Assembly: GCF_000687455.2 (NCBI RefSeq)
Contig: NZ_JGVW01000049.1
Location: forward strand, 1 to 64,000
DNA length: 64,000 nt
Direction of reading: 5' to 3'
From: Burkholderia sp. lig30
GTDB lineage: Bacteria > Pseudomonadota > Gammaproteobacteria > Burkholderiales > Burkholderiaceae
Below are positions 25,300 through 35,248 of the stretch, piece after piece (the first letter of the stretch is position 1; every line of letters begins with the position of its first letter). The notes beneath the pieces were generated by a model, which searched no databases, was not told the origin of the DNA, and saw nothing but the letters and a program-made list of their open reading frames with translations. The position numbers were made by a program, and so were the translations under genes.

Positions 25300-26487
25300 T
25301 TACGCGACCTGCACTGCCGGCTCCACGCCGGCGGCTTCGGCCAGTGCGAGCGCCTTGTCGGTCGCTTCCCACGAGAATTCCGGCTCTTCGCGGCCGAAGT
25401 GGCCGTAAGCGGCGGTCTTTTCGTAGATCGGGCGCAGCAGGTCGAGCATCTGGACGATGCCCTTCGGACGCAGATCGAAGTGCTCGCGCACCAGCTTCGT
25501 GATCGTTGCGTCCGACACGCGGCCGGTGCCGAACGTGTTGACCATCACCGAGGTCGGCTGCGCGACGCCGATCGCGTACGACACCTGGATCAGGCAGCGC
25601 GACGCAAGGCCTGCCGCGACGATGTTCTTCGCGACGTAGCGGCCTGCGTACGCGGCCGAGCGGTCGACCTTCGACGGATCCTTGCCCGAGAACGCGCCGC
25701 CGCCGTGCGGCGCTGCACCGCCGTAGGTGTCGACGATGATCTTGCGGCCGGTCAGGCCGCAGTCGCCTTGCGGGCCGCCGATCACGAACCGGCCGGTCGG
25801 GTTCACCAGGAACTTGATGTCGCCCTTGATCAGGTCGGCCGGCAGCGTCGGCTTGATGATTTCCTCGATCACCGCTTCGCGCAGCGTGGACAGCTCGATT
25901 TCCGGCGCGTGCTGCGTCGACAGCACGACGGTGTCGATCGAGTGCGGCTTGCCGTTTTCGTAGCGGATCGTGACTTGCGACTTCGCGTCCGGACGCAGCC
26001 ACGGCAGACGGCCGTCGCGGCGCAGGTTCGCCTGGCGCTCGACGAGGCGGTGCGACAGGTAGATCGGCAGCGGCATCAGTTCCGGCGTCTCGTCGCACGC
26101 GTAGCCGAACATCAGGCCCTGGTCGCCCGCGCCCTGATCGAGGTTGTTGTCATGCGCACGGTCCACGCCCTGCGCGATGTCCGGCGATTGCTTGTCGTAT
26201 GCGACGAGCACCGCGCAGCCCTTGTAGTCGATGCCGTAATCGGTGTTGTCGTAGCCGATGCGCTTGATGGTGTCGCGCGCGATCTGGATGTAGTCGATGT
26301 TGGCCGTCGTGGTGATTTCACCGGCCAGCACGACGAGACCCGTGTTGCACAGCGTTTCGGCGGCAACGCGGGAGTATTTGTCTTGCGCGAGGATGGCGTC
26401 GAGAATCGCGTCCGAGATCTGGTCCGCGACCTTGTCCGGATGGCCTTCAGAGACGGACTCGGACGTAAAGAGATAATCGTTTGCCAC
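25300..26487 (-). CDS. metK: S-adenosylmethionine synthase
   Basis: The 395-residue enzyme makes SAM from methionine and ATP in the cytoplasm. Family marks are [24 protein letters not shown] at the N terminus, [12 protein letters not shown] near residue 128, and the P-loop-like [16 protein letters not shown] near 270. The start is taken as GTG at 26487 because AGGAG lies eight bases upstream and the sequence then begins (V/M)[10 protein letters not shown] as in relatives; an upstream in-frame ATG at 26523 would add 12 untypical residues. The promoter is the TATAAT element about 157 bases upstream. Confidence 0.97.
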   Translation of the reverse strand: MANDYLFTSESVSEGHPDKVADQISDAILDAILAQDKYSRVAAETLCNTGLVVLAGEITTTANIDYIQIARDTIKRIGYDNTDYGIDYKGCAVLVAYDKQSPDIAQGVDRAHDNNLDQGAGDQGLMFGYACDETPELMPLPIYLSHRLVERQANLRRDGRLPWLRPDAKSQVTIRYENGKPHSIDTVVLSTQHAPEIELSTLREAVIEEIIKPTLPADLIKGDIKFLVNPTGRFVIGGPQGDCGLTGRKIIVDTYGGAAPHGGGAFSGKDPSKVDRSAAYAGRYVAKNIVAAGLASRCLIQVSYAIGVAQPTSVMVNTFGTGRVSDATITKLVREHFDLRPKGIVQMLDLLRPIYEKTAAYGHFGREEPEFSWEATDKALALAEAAGVEPAVQVA

Positions 26488-26643
26488 TTTTTCAGGCTCC
26501 TGTTTGGTTACGGTTGAGTTCACGTAGCCAGCTTCTGGTTAGCCTGAAGCGGCGACGCTTTAGCGGATCAACCCTGCCGGAGAGCGCGCTTCGCGCCAGC
26601 CGGCTTCGCCCCGCAAGTTGTCAGTTAACTCGGCGAAGCCCGT

Positions 26644-26670
26644 ATTATAGCGGGTTTCCAGAATTGTCAC
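26644..26670 (-). promoter_or_regulatory. Putative sigma-70 promoter of metK
   Basis: On the reverse strand a perfect -10 TATAAT (26649-26644) follows a GTGACA -35-like hexamer (26670-26665) with a 15-base spacer. This would give a 5' leader of about 150 bases before the metK GTG. The leader can form local hairpins (for example CCAG-AAG-CTGG) but I recognise no riboswitch class in it. Confidence 0.55.
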
Positions 26671-26753
26671 AGAGCGTTGCCCGTGTCGTATCTTCCGCTG
26701 TCACTCAACCCTCATTGCAACGCGCCGGCCCGCCGGATCGACGGAGGTTTCGC

Positions 26754-27638
26754 ATGCTAGGCCGCCTCGGCACGCATCTCGCCATCGGTTTCCTGAAGCT
26801 GCTCGCCCTGCTGCCGTACGGCCTGACGGCCCGTTTCGGCGACGGTCTGGGCTGGCTGCTGTACCAGATCCCGAGCCGGCGAAAGCGCATCGTACATACC
26901 AATCTGAAACTCTGTTTTCCCGAGTGGAGCGACGCGCGCCGCGAGGAAATCGCCGGGCTGCATTTCCGCCATGCGATCCGCAGCTACGTCGAACGCAGCG
27001 TGCAATGGTTCGGCTCCGAGAAGAAGCTCGAGAAGCTGATCCAGATCGACAGCGCGGTGGACCTCACCGATCCGGACCTGCCGCCCACGCTGTTCCTCGG
27101 GCTGCACTTCGTCGGCATCGAGGCCGGCTCGCTCTGGCTCAACCGTTCGCTGCAGCGCCGCTGCGGCTCGCTGTACCAGCCGTTCTCGAACACGATCCTC
27201 GAAGCCGAGGCAAAACGCGCCCGCGGGCGGTTCGACGCCGAGATGGTCGGCCGCGCCGAGAGCGCGCGCGTCGTGCTGCGCTGGCTGCGCGACCGCAAGC
27301 CGGTGATGCTCGGCGCCGACATGGATTACGGGGTCCGCAACTCGACCTTCGTGCCGTTCTTCGGCGTGCCCGCCTGCACGCTGACCGCGGTGGGCCGGCT
27401 CGCGAAGACGGGCCGCGCGCAGGTGGTGCCGTTCATCGGCGAGGTGCTGCCGAACTACAAGGGCTACCGGCTCAAGGTGTTCAAGCCGTGGGCCGACTAC
27501 CCGACCGGCGACGACGACCTGGACGCGCGCCGGATGAACGCGTTCCTCGAAGAGCAGATCCCGCTGCTGCCCGAGCAATACTATTGGGTCCACAAGCGCT
27601 TCAAGACCCGTCCGCCCGGCGAGCCGGGCGTCTACTGA
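26754..27638 (+). CDS. lpxL: Lipid A biosynthesis acyltransferase (LpxL/HtrB family)
   Basis: The 294-residue inner-membrane enzyme adds a secondary acyl chain to lipid A. It has an N-terminal hydrophobic helix (FLKLLALLPYGLTARFGDGLG), the catalytic HxxxxE motif in LGLHFVGIEAG (near residue 118), and RGRFDAEM plus DMDYGVRNSTFVPFFGVPA in the second half. The ATG follows ACGGAGG. It diverges from metK. Whether it acts as LpxL, LpxM or LpxP cannot be decided. Confidence 0.9.
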   Translation: MLGRLGTHLAIGFLKLLALLPYGLTARFGDGLGWLLYQIPSRRKRIVHTNLKLCFPEWSDARREEIAGLHFRHAIRSYVERSVQWFGSEKKLEKLIQIDSAVDLTDPDLPPTLFLGLHFVGIEAGSLWLNRSLQRRCGSLYQPFSNTILEAEAKRARGRFDAEMVGRAESARVVLRWLRDRKPVMLGADMDYGVRNSTFVPFFGVPACTLTAVGRLAKTGRAQVVPFIGEVLPNYKGYRLKVFKPWADYPTGDDDLDARRMNAFLEEQIPLLPEQYYWVHKRFKTRPPGEPGVY

Positions 27639-27657
27639 GCGGGCCGCGCGGGCGGCG

Positions 27658-27960
27658 TCACGCGCGCGCCGGCGCGCGCATGACCTTCGGCATGCCCTTC
27701 GCGCGCGCCTGCCAGAGGTCGTACGCGGCTTGCTGCGACAGCCAGAGATCGGCGCGCCCGCCGTTTTCCTCTCCGAGCCACCCCTCGATGCGCAGCGCCA
27801 TTTCAGGCGAGATCGCGGCGCGACCGTTCAGCACGCGGGACAGGGCTGCGCGCGTCACGCCAAGCTGCGCGGCGGCCTCGGTCACGGTCAGGCCGAGCGA
27901 CGGAAGGATGTCCTCCCGGAGCGTTTCGCCCGGATGCGGCGGATTGAACATGCGAATCAT
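27658..27960 (-). CDS. higA: HigA-type antitoxin (XRE family)
   Basis: The 100-residue protein starts [18 protein letters not shown], the usual N terminus of HigA antitoxins. An XRE helix-turn-helix follows ([39 protein letters not shown]). HigA neutralises HigB and represses its own promoter by binding palindromes. The gene is intact although the toxin gene upstream is split by a repeat element, so transcription from the higBA promoter must cross that element. Confidence 0.93.
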   Translation of the reverse strand: MIRMFNPPHPGETLREDILPSLGLTVTEAAAQLGVTRAALSRVLNGRAAISPEMALRIEGWLGEENGGRADLWLSQQAAYDLWQARAKGMPKVMRAPARA

Positions 27961-27972
27961 GTTTGACGTACC

Positions 27973-27995
27973 TCAGTGATAGTCCAGGTAATCGA
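27973..27995 (-). pseudogene. higB: Detached 3' end of higB (VDYLDYH and stop)
   Basis: Read on the reverse strand this short segment encodes VDYLDYH followed by TGA, the conserved end of HigB toxins, including the terminal Asp-Tyr-His implicated in mRNA cleavage in Proteus HigB. It is cut off from the rest of the gene by the repeat element at 27996-28314. Removing the element and one target copy (CTAG) restores a continuous 92-codon higB. The stop lies 12 bases before the higA ATG. Confidence 0.88.
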
Positions 27996-28314
27996 CTAGG
28001 GCCTGTTCACGCTAATAACGGGCTTGCGAACGAGCCTTGCCGGCTGTCCCCCAAGGGGACTTCCTGCGGGCGCGTGCAAGGAGGGAGGAGCGCCGTTTGG
28101 CCGAGCCAAACAAGCGACGACCGACGCCGCAATGCGGCCGGCAAGGCTCGTTCCCCTGTCTTTGAAAAATTCCTTCGTGGGGCTGGCCGCCAGAAGGGCC
28201 GATCGCCGCGTCATGCTCCTCGCGAATACGTCGAGTATTCGCTTCGTCGCATTCCTCGCGCTCGGCCCTTCTGGCGGCCAGCGCAAGCCCGTTATTAGCG
28301 TGAACAGGCCCTAG
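27996..28314. mobile_element. MITE-like structured element inserted in higB
   Basis: The element has perfect 33-bp inverted ends (27996-28028 and 28282-28314; CTAG then GGCCTGTTCACGCTAATAAC and so on). Next to the ends are two perfect inner inverted repeats: 15 bp (28029-28043 with 28138-28152) and 19 bp (28183-28201 with 28263-28281). An 8-bp hairpin GCGAATAC/GTATTCGC is at 28222-28242. Target duplication is TA to CTAG, not resolvable because the ends continue the palindrome. There is no transposase, so it would be non-autonomous. The TA/CTAG target resembles IS5-family preferences (family knowledge; not tested). Confidence 0.85.
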
Positions 28315-28566
28315 GACGGCGTCGGTTCCTTCGAACCCGAACGTCAGCCTCCAGTTGCCGTTGACCTTGACGGCGTAGTGGCCGGCCAGCCCGCCCGCGA
28401 GACCATGCAGATTCCAGCCCGGCACGTTCATGTCCTGCGGCGATTCGGCCGCATCGAGCCTGGCGAGCTGACGCCGCAACTTCGGCGCATGGTCGGGCCT
28501 GATGCCCGCCCGGCTTCCATCGAAAAAGAACGCTTCCAGTCCCTTGTGTTGCCATGACTTGATCAT
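28012..28566 (-). pseudogene. higB: HigB toxin, interrupted and fused to element sequence
   Basis: Residues 1-85 are a normal HigB/RelE-fold mRNA endonuclease (MIKSWQHKGLEAFFFDG... VPGWNLHGLAGGLAGHYAVKVNGNWRLTF). After Leu85 the frame runs into the repeat element and gains about 99 unrelated residues (GPVHANNGLALAARR...) before a stop at 28012. A native 92-residue HigB would end VDYLDYH, which is now displaced. Because the terminal residues form part of the active site in studied HigB proteins, the toxin is probably inactive or altered. Confidence 0.85.
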
Positions 28567-28607
28567 TGGCCTCCCGCATTCGAGTCGTTGCGGCCGCCGA
28601 CCTGGCT

Positions 28608-28653
28608 GTATAGCGTAGCGTTTCACTATACATACAGGCCGGCTCGACGTCAA
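28608..28653 (-). promoter_or_regulatory. higBA promoter and palindromic operator
   Basis: On the reverse strand TTGACG (28653-28648) and TATAGT (28630-28625) are spaced by 17 bases, a good sigma-70 promoter. The inverted repeat GTATAG-N12-CTATAC (28608-28631) covers the -10 and the probable start site, where HigA would bind to autoregulate. The higB ATG is 42 bases downstream. The rest of the gap up to dapF (28654-28940) shows no gene. Confidence 0.75.
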
Positions 28654-28940
28654 TCCGGCAAGCGCCGCCCGGACCGCACGCCCGGCCGCGGATTTCGCTC
28701 CATCGGGCGATGGATGCCCGGCCAGAGTAATCGCGCCGCCGTGCGCCCCACAACGCGCCGATCGGCCAACGCGCGATGCCGACCTGCTGCCGCCCCGCGC
28801 GCCGGCAGCCCGGGACGGCCCCCGGCGCTGCATGTATCATTCGCGTTTGGGCCTGCGCGAAAAAGCGGGCCATCCGGCTGCCGCGGGCGGGCGCCCCGCT
28901 CGCGCCGCGCGCCTCAATTGCCAAGGAATTGCGGGACAAC

Positions 28941-29807
28941 GTGAAACTCTCGTTCACCAAGATGCATGGCGCGGGCAACGACTTCGTCGTGCTCGACGGC
29001 TACACCCGCGCGCTCGCGCTCACGGAAGCGCAGGTGCGCGCGCTCGCCGATCGTCATTTCGGCATCGGCGCCGACCAGCTGCTGCTCGTCGAGCAGCCGA
29101 CCGTCGACGGCGCGGACTTCAAGTACCGGATCTTCAACTGCGACGGCGGCGAGGTCGAGCACTGCGGCAACGGCGCGCGCTGCTTCGTCAAGTTCGTGCG
29201 CGACAGGCACCTGACCGACAAGCGCAGCGTGCGCGTCGAAGTGAAGCACGGCGTCATCACGCTGACGATGCAGGACAACGGCGAAGTGATCGTCGACATG
29301 GGGGCGCCGGTGTTCGCGCCCGAGCGCGTGCCGTTCGACGCGGCCGGCCTCGAAGGCCGCCCGGAAGGCCGCGACACGCTCTGGCCGCTCGACGTGAACG
29401 GCGCGACGCGCTGGATCTCGACCGTGTCGATGGGCAACCCGCACGCGGTGCAGATCGTCGACGACGCCGAAGCGTACCCGGTGCACGCCGAAGGGCCGCT
29501 CGTCGAGCTGCATCCGCGCTTTCCGCAGCGGGTCAACGCCGGCTTCATGCAGATCGTGTCGCGTCACGAAGTGAAGCTGCGCGTCTACGAGCGCGGCGCG
29601 GGCGAAACCCTCGCGTGCGGCACCGGCGCATGCGCGGCGGTGGCCGCCGGCATCCGGCGCGGGCTGCTCGATTCGCCCGTCACGGTCCACACGCACGGCG
29701 GCACGCTGACGATCGACTGGGACGGCGCGCGCGACGAAGCCGCGCCGCTGTTGATGGCCGGGCCCGCCGCGACCGTTTTCGAAGGCGAGATCGACCTGCC
29801 CGCCTGA
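28941..29807 (+). CDS. dapF: Diaminopimelate epimerase
   Basis: The 288-residue enzyme interconverts LL- and meso-diaminopimelate for lysine and peptidoglycan synthesis. Both catalytic cysteines are present: [18 protein letters not shown] (near residues 70-85) and [16 protein letters not shown] (near 223-236). [15 protein letters not shown] is at the N terminus. The start is GTG at 28941, as often in this gene; a purine-rich AAGGAATTGCGGGA lies upstream. It begins a rightward set with the DUF484 gene and xerC. Confidence 0.96.
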   Translation: MKLSFTKMHGAGNDFVVLDGYTRALALTEAQVRALADRHFGIGADQLLLVEQPTVDGADFKYRIFNCDGGEVEHCGNGARCFVKFVRDRHLTDKRSVRVEVKHGVITLTMQDNGEVIVDMGAPVFAPERVPFDAAGLEGRPEGRDTLWPLDVNGATRWISTVSMGNPHAVQIVDDAEAYPVHAEGPLVELHPRFPQRVNAGFMQIVSRHEVKLRVYERGAGETLACGTGACAAVAAGIRRGLLDSPVTVHTHGGTLTIDWDGARDEAAPLLMAGPAATVFEGEIDLPA

Positions 29808-29824
29808 TTCCCTGATTGCCCTGA

Positions 29825-30565
29825 ATGAGCCTCCCCTGCCACATGAACGATCGCGAAGTCGCCGACTACCTGCTCGCCACCCCCGAATTCTTCGCGCAGC
29901 ACGCCGAGCTGCTCGCCACGATCCGTCTCGCGAACCCGTACGGCAAGGCGGCGATTTCGCTGCAGGAACGGCAGATGGACATGCTGCGCGACAAGAACAA
30001 GCACCTGGAGCGCCGTCTGGCCGAGCTGTTGCGCTACGGCCATGAAAACGACGGCCTCACGGTGAAATTCAACAGCTGGACCGCGCGCGTGATCGCCGAG
30101 CGCGATCCGTACGCGCTGCCGCGCGTGATCGCCGACGGGCTCGCCGACGTGTTCGACGTACCGCAGACGGCGCTGCGCCTCTGGGACGTCGCCGACACCT
30201 ACGCGCAGGCGGAATTCGCGCGCCACGTCGGCGAAGAGGTGCGGCTGTTCGCAAACGGCCTCATCGCGCCTTACTGCGGCGCGAACGCCGGCTTCGAGGC
30301 CGCACAGTGGCTGGCCCCCGCCGCAGCCGCGTCGGTCGCGAGCGCGGCAGACGGCACCGCCGGGCGGCCGGCCGACGGCCCGGCTGCGTCGGTCGCGCTG
30401 CTCGCGCTGCGCGCGCCGCAGGCGGCCGCCGATGCGCCTGCGTTCGGGATGCTCGTGCTCGGCTCGCCGGACCCGCGCCGTTTCCATGACGGCATGGCGA
30501 CCGATTTCCTCACGCAGATCGGCTCGCTCGCGAGCGCCGCGCTCACGCGCCTCCTGCCGCACTGA
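29825..30565 (+). CDS. DUF484 family protein
   Basis: The 246-residue protein fits DUF484, a GAF-like family normally encoded between dapF and xerC. Features are NDREVADYLLATPEFFAQHAELLATI near the start, SLQERQMDMLRDKNKHLERRLAELL (a helix linker, near 45-68) and LGSPDPRRFHDGMATDFLTQIGSLASAAL at the end. The ligand and role are unknown. A start at 29843 (MNDREV) is an alternative to 29825. It lies 17 bases after dapF and 13 before xerC. Confidence 0.9.
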   Translation: MSLPCHMNDREVADYLLATPEFFAQHAELLATIRLANPYGKAAISLQERQMDMLRDKNKHLERRLAELLRYGHENDGLTVKFNSWTARVIAERDPYALPRVIADGLADVFDVPQTALRLWDVADTYAQAEFARHVGEEVRLFANGLIAPYCGANAGFEAAQWLAPAAAASVASAADGTAGRPADGPAASVALLALRAPQAAADAPAFGMLVLGSPDPRRFHDGMATDFLTQIGSLASAALTRLLPH

Positions 30566-30578
30566 GGTTTCGCGCACG

Positions 30579-31499
30579 ATGACCGACGACCCGATCGCCG
30601 CCTACCTGTCGAACCTGAAGCACGTCAGGCAGCTGTCGGATCACACGCTGCGCGCGTACGCGCACGAGCTCGACGAGCTGCGCAAGCTCGCGGGCGCGCG
30701 TCCGCTCGAGACGCTGGGCGCGGCCGACGTGCGCGGCGCGGTCGCGCGCGCGCATGCGGGCGGACTGTCGGCGCGCTCGATCTCGCACCGGCTGTCCGCG
30801 TGGCGGGCGTTCTACCGCTGGCTCGCGCAGCAGGTCGAGATGCCCGCCAATCCGGTCGCCGCGGTACGCGCGCCGAAACGCCCGAAGACGCTGCCGAAGG
30901 CGCTGTCGGTCGACGCCGCCGCGACGCTGATGGACACGCCGCTGCCGGACACGACCGAAGGCATCCGCGACCACGCGATCATCGAGCTGTTCTACTCGTC
31001 GGGCCTGCGGCTCGCCGAGCTGGTCGGCCTCGACGCCGCCTACACGGAGGCCGGCGGCTATCGCTCCGAAGGCTGGATCGATCTCGCCGAAGCCGAGGTG
31101 ACCGTGCGCGGCAAGGGCAACAAGGAGCGCAAGGTGCCGGTCGGCCGCAAGGCGATCGATGCGCTCCGCGCATGGCTCGCGGTGCGCGGCGAATTCGTCA
31201 CGCACGATCCGCATCCGCTGTTCCTGTCGGTGCGCGGCAACCGGATGTCGCCGGGCGTGGTGCGCGAGCGCGTGAAGCGCGCGGCGCGCGCGGCCGGGAT
31301 TCCGGCGAACGTCCATCCGCACGTGCTGCGCCACTCGTTCGCGACGCACGTGCTGCAATCGAGCGGCGACCTGCGCGCCGTGCAGGAGCTGCTCGGCCAC
31401 GCGAGCATCTCGGCGACACAGGTGTATACGTCGCTCGATTTCCAGCATCTCGCAAAGATTTACGACAGCGCGCATCCGCGCGCGAAAAAGCGCGACTGA
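30579..31499 (+). CDS. xerC: Tyrosine recombinase XerC
   Basis: The 306-residue protein resolves chromosome dimers at dif together with XerD. The N-terminal SAM-like domain (YLSNLKHVRQLSDHTLRAYAHEL) is followed by the catalytic domain with Arg in SSGLRLAELVGL, Lys in VRGKGNKERKVPVG, HVLRHSFATHVL, LLGHASISATQVYT (His and nucleophilic Tyr). The chromosomal context with dapF and DUF484 is the classical one for XerC and argues against a phage integrase. Confidence 0.94.
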   Translation: MTDDPIAAYLSNLKHVRQLSDHTLRAYAHELDELRKLAGARPLETLGAADVRGAVARAHAGGLSARSISHRLSAWRAFYRWLAQQVEMPANPVAAVRAPKRPKTLPKALSVDAAATLMDTPLPDTTEGIRDHAIIELFYSSGLRLAELVGLDAAYTEAGGYRSEGWIDLAEAEVTVRGKGNKERKVPVGRKAIDALRAWLAVRGEFVTHDPHPLFLSVRGNRMSPGVVRERVKRAARAAGIPANVHPHVLRHSFATHVLQSSGDLRAVQELLGHASISATQVYTSLDFQHLAKIYDSAHPRAKKRD

Positions 31500-31581
31500 C
31501 GCGCCGTCGTTTCCGATTGTCTCCGCCGCGCCCGACGCTCCGGGAAAGTCCCCGACGGACGCGGCCTTATCCGAACCAGCC

Positions 31582-32826
31582 ATGCATACCGTTACGCTCA
31601 AACCGTCCAAGGACAAATCGCTGTTGCGCCGCCATCCGTGGATCTACGCCAACGCGATCGACCGGGTCGACGGCAAGCCGGCCTCCGGCGCGACCGTCAT
31701 CGTGCGCGCGCACGACGGCCGCTTTCTCGCGCGCGGCGCGTACAGCCCGCACTCGCAGATCCGCGTGCGCGTGTGGAGCTTCGACGAGAACGAGCCGGTC
31801 GATCACGCGTTCTTCAAGCGACGCGTGCAGCGTGCGGTCGCGCATCGCCAGGCGATGGTGACCGGCACGGGCGCGGTGCGGCTCGTGTTCGGCGAAGCCG
31901 ACGGGCTGCCGGGGCTGATCGTCGATTACTACGTCGAGGCGCCCCTCCCGTCGGGCGACGCCGCGGAGCAAACCGCCGCGGCCGGCGCCACGCCGCGCGG
32001 CCAGCTCGTCTGCCAGTTCATGGCGGCGGGTGTCGAAGCGTGGAAGGACGCGATCGTCGCCGCGCTGGTCGGCGCGACCGGCTGCCCGAACGTCTACGAG
32101 CGTTCGGACGTGTCGATCCGCGAAAAGGAAGGTCTCGAGCAGACGACCGGCGTGCTGGCGGGCGACCCGCCGCCCGCGACGCTGATCACGAACGAGAACG
32201 GCGTGCGCTATCACGTCGACGTGCTCAACGGCCACAAGACCGGCTTCTACGTCGACCAGCGCGACAACCGCGCGCTGGTCGCGCAATACGCGCGCGAGCG
32301 CGACGTGCTGAACTGCTTCTGCTACACCGGCGGCTTCTCGCTCGCCGCGATGAAGGGGGGCGCTGCGCGTGTCGTGTCGATCGACTCGTCGGGCGACGCG
32401 CTCGCGATCGCGCAGCAGAACGTGGTGGCGAACGGCTTCGACGCATCGCGCGCGACCTGGCTCGACGCGGACGCGTTCAAGACGCTGCGCCGCCTCGTCG
32501 ACGAAGGCGAACGCTTCGACCTGATCGTGCTCGACCCGCCGAAATTCGCGCCGACGCGCGACAGCGTCGACCGCGCGGCGCGCGCGTACAAGGACATCAA
32601 CCTGAGCGGCTTCAAGCTGCTGCGTCCGGGCGGCCTGCTGTTCACCTACTCGTGCTCCGGCGCGATCGACATGGACCTGTTCCAGAAGATCGTCGCGGGC
32701 GCGGCCGCCGACGCGAAGGTCGACGCGCGCATCCTGAAGCGGCTCGGCGCGGGCGTCGACCACCCGCTGCTGGCCGCGTTTCCGGAAGGCGAATATTTGA
32801 AGGGGCTGCTGTTGCAAATCGTCTGA
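31582..32826 (+). CDS. rlmI: 23S rRNA (cytosine1962-C5) methyltransferase-type enzyme
   Basis: The 414-residue protein has the RlmI architecture. An N-terminal PUA domain (KDKSLLRRHPWIYANAIDRVDGKP) is followed by an EEHEE-like linker with VLAGDPPPATLITNENG. The Rossmann methyltransferase domain carries HKTGFYVDQRDNR, DVLNCFCYTGGFSLAA and the catalytic region LDPPKFAPT with a conserved Cys in FTYSCSGAIDMD. It methylates rRNA with SAM. It stands 82 bases after xerC and ends before a short AT-rich promoter-like patch (TTGACA at 32884). Confidence 0.9.
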   Translation: MHTVTLKPSKDKSLLRRHPWIYANAIDRVDGKPASGATVIVRAHDGRFLARGAYSPHSQIRVRVWSFDENEPVDHAFFKRRVQRAVAHRQAMVTGTGAVRLVFGEADGLPGLIVDYYVEAPLPSGDAAEQTAAAGATPRGQLVCQFMAAGVEAWKDAIVAALVGATGCPNVYERSDVSIREKEGLEQTTGVLAGDPPPATLITNENGVRYHVDVLNGHKTGFYVDQRDNRALVAQYARERDVLNCFCYTGGFSLAAMKGGAARVVSIDSSGDALAIAQQNVVANGFDASRATWLDADAFKTLRRLVDEGERFDLIVLDPPKFAPTRDSVDRAARAYKDINLSGFKLLRPGGLLFTYSCSGAIDMDLFQKIVAGAAADAKVDARILKRLGAGVDHPLLAAFPEGEYLKGLLLQIV

Positions 32827-32992
32827 ACGCCCCGATCTGCGCTGCCAGCCGCGCCCGTCGGCCATTCGGCCGGCAGCGGGCGCTTGACAGGTATGTTTCA
32901 ATGAATGGTTGTGCGTCCGGCCCCCGGGCCGCCGGCGCAACCTTCATCTGGTTTTGACCCCGACCCCGATTCACGAACCACAGGCGATCGAC

Positions 32993-34069
<1,077 letters not shown>

Positions 34070-34608
34070 CGCCCGCGCGCGCAGCGCGGGCCTGAAGCGG
34101 ACGCGCCGCGCGCCCGCTCCTCCGGCCCGCACCGCTGCGCGTCATGCGCCAACTGCCGCCGCGCCGGCAGTCGGGCGGCACGGTGTCGCATGCACACGGC
34201 GGTTTTACCGTCATCGCTTTTTCGCGATTTGCAGGTTATATTTTCAAGATATTGGCGCAGCCGACGGGGGATCGACCCGATACGGCGCAGGCTTGCGATT
34301 CAGTTACAATACGTGCCCGCTGGAAAGCGGCATAAAACAGGCCCGGTTCTTGCAGAACAAATATCCGGGAATCGCACCCGCTCCGGATCGCGTGCACCCT
34401 ACCCGGGCCGCGACCGATGCGACCTGCCGCGCAGCACACCGGTTCGCCGCGCGCGCAAGTCGGCGCCGGGCATGTCCCGGCATTTGAGAACCGGTTTCCA
34501 GAGGCTTTCGGCCCCGCCGCCGCGCATCGCACATCGTGCGCGCAGTTGCGGGTAATCCCAAAGTGCAGGCAATATCTGTGATTTGCCGCACATTGAAGAA
34601 GCAAGCAG
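34070..34608. other. Long intergenic/leader region upstream of dksA
   Basis: No supported gene lies in these 539 bases. The first 130 bases are GC-rich. From 34200 to 34330 the DNA is AT-richer, with promoter-like patches (for example TTATATTTTCAAGATATTG near 34234-34252 and TTACAATACG near 34303). A long untranslated leader for dksA, or a small RNA, is possible; no known RNA family was recognised. Confidence 0.35.
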
Positions 34609-35025
34609 ATGACTAAGAAACTCTTGACCGAAGCCGAAATCCTGAAGATGAGCGACAAGGATTACATGAATGAGGATCAGCTCGCCTTCTTCAAAGCTCG
34701 GCTCGAACAATTGCAGGCGGAAATTCTCCACAATGCGGGCCAGACGACCGAGAACCTCCGCGAGACGGTGATCGTTCCCGATCCCGCCGACCGCGCGACG
34801 ATCGAGGAAGAGCACGCGCTCGAACTGCGTACGCGCGATCGCGAGCGCAAGCTCCTGAAGAAGGTTCAGCAATCGCTCGCCCGCATCGAAGCCGGCGATT
34901 ACGGCTGGTGCGAAGAAACCGGCGAGCCGATCGGCATTCCGCGCCTGATCGCGCGGCCGACCGCCACGCTGTCGCTCGAGGCGCAGGAGCGCCGCGAGCT
35001 GCGCCAGAAGCTGTTCGGCGACTGA
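34609..35025 (+). CDS. dksA: RNA polymerase-binding transcription factor DksA, cysteine-poor
   Basis: The 138-residue protein binds the RNA polymerase secondary channel and, with ppGpp, retunes transcription in the stringent response. The coiled-coil tip has the DPADRAT-type acidic motif (VPDPADRATIEEE, near residues 57-68). The C-terminal globular domain keeps only one of the four zinc-finger cysteines: C101-x2-T104 and S122-x2-A125. It is thus a C4-less form likely to work without zinc. It lies beside a COG0523 metal GTPase and is closed by a terminator. Confidence 0.95.
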   Translation: MTKKLLTEAEILKMSDKDYMNEDQLAFFKARLEQLQAEILHNAGQTTENLRETVIVPDPADRATIEEEHALELRTRDRERKLLKKVQQSLARIEAGDYGWCEETGEPIGIPRLIARPTATLSLEAQERRELRQKLFGD

Positions 35026-35060
35026 ACGGCCGGCGTTCCGCCAAGACACGCTGCTTCACG

Positions 35061-35095
35061 AAAGCGCGCGGACTTCCGCGCGCTTTTTGTTTTTC
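35061..35095 (+). terminator. Rho-independent terminator of dksA
   Basis: AAAGCGCGCG-GACTTC-CGCGCGCTTTTTGTTTTT has a GC-rich stem and a T-rich tail 36 bases after the dksA stop, separating it from hslV. Confidence 0.92.
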
Positions 35096-35248
35096 CTCGT
35101 CCAAATCGTCCCGGCCGCGCTCTTGATATCGCGGCGTGCGCCCTAAAATAAAACGAATGCGCGCCGGACGGCTGGCTTCGGCGCACCGGGATTCACGCGG
35201 CGGCGCGGCGCGCTGCCGCCTCCCCCCCGCTTTTATCGAGGAACGCAG

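Noticed and set aside
26488-26643. SAM riboswitch in the metK leader
   Set aside because: The leader has small hairpins only and lacks the conserved cores of the SAM classes I know; the SAM-II-like core is upstream of metX instead.
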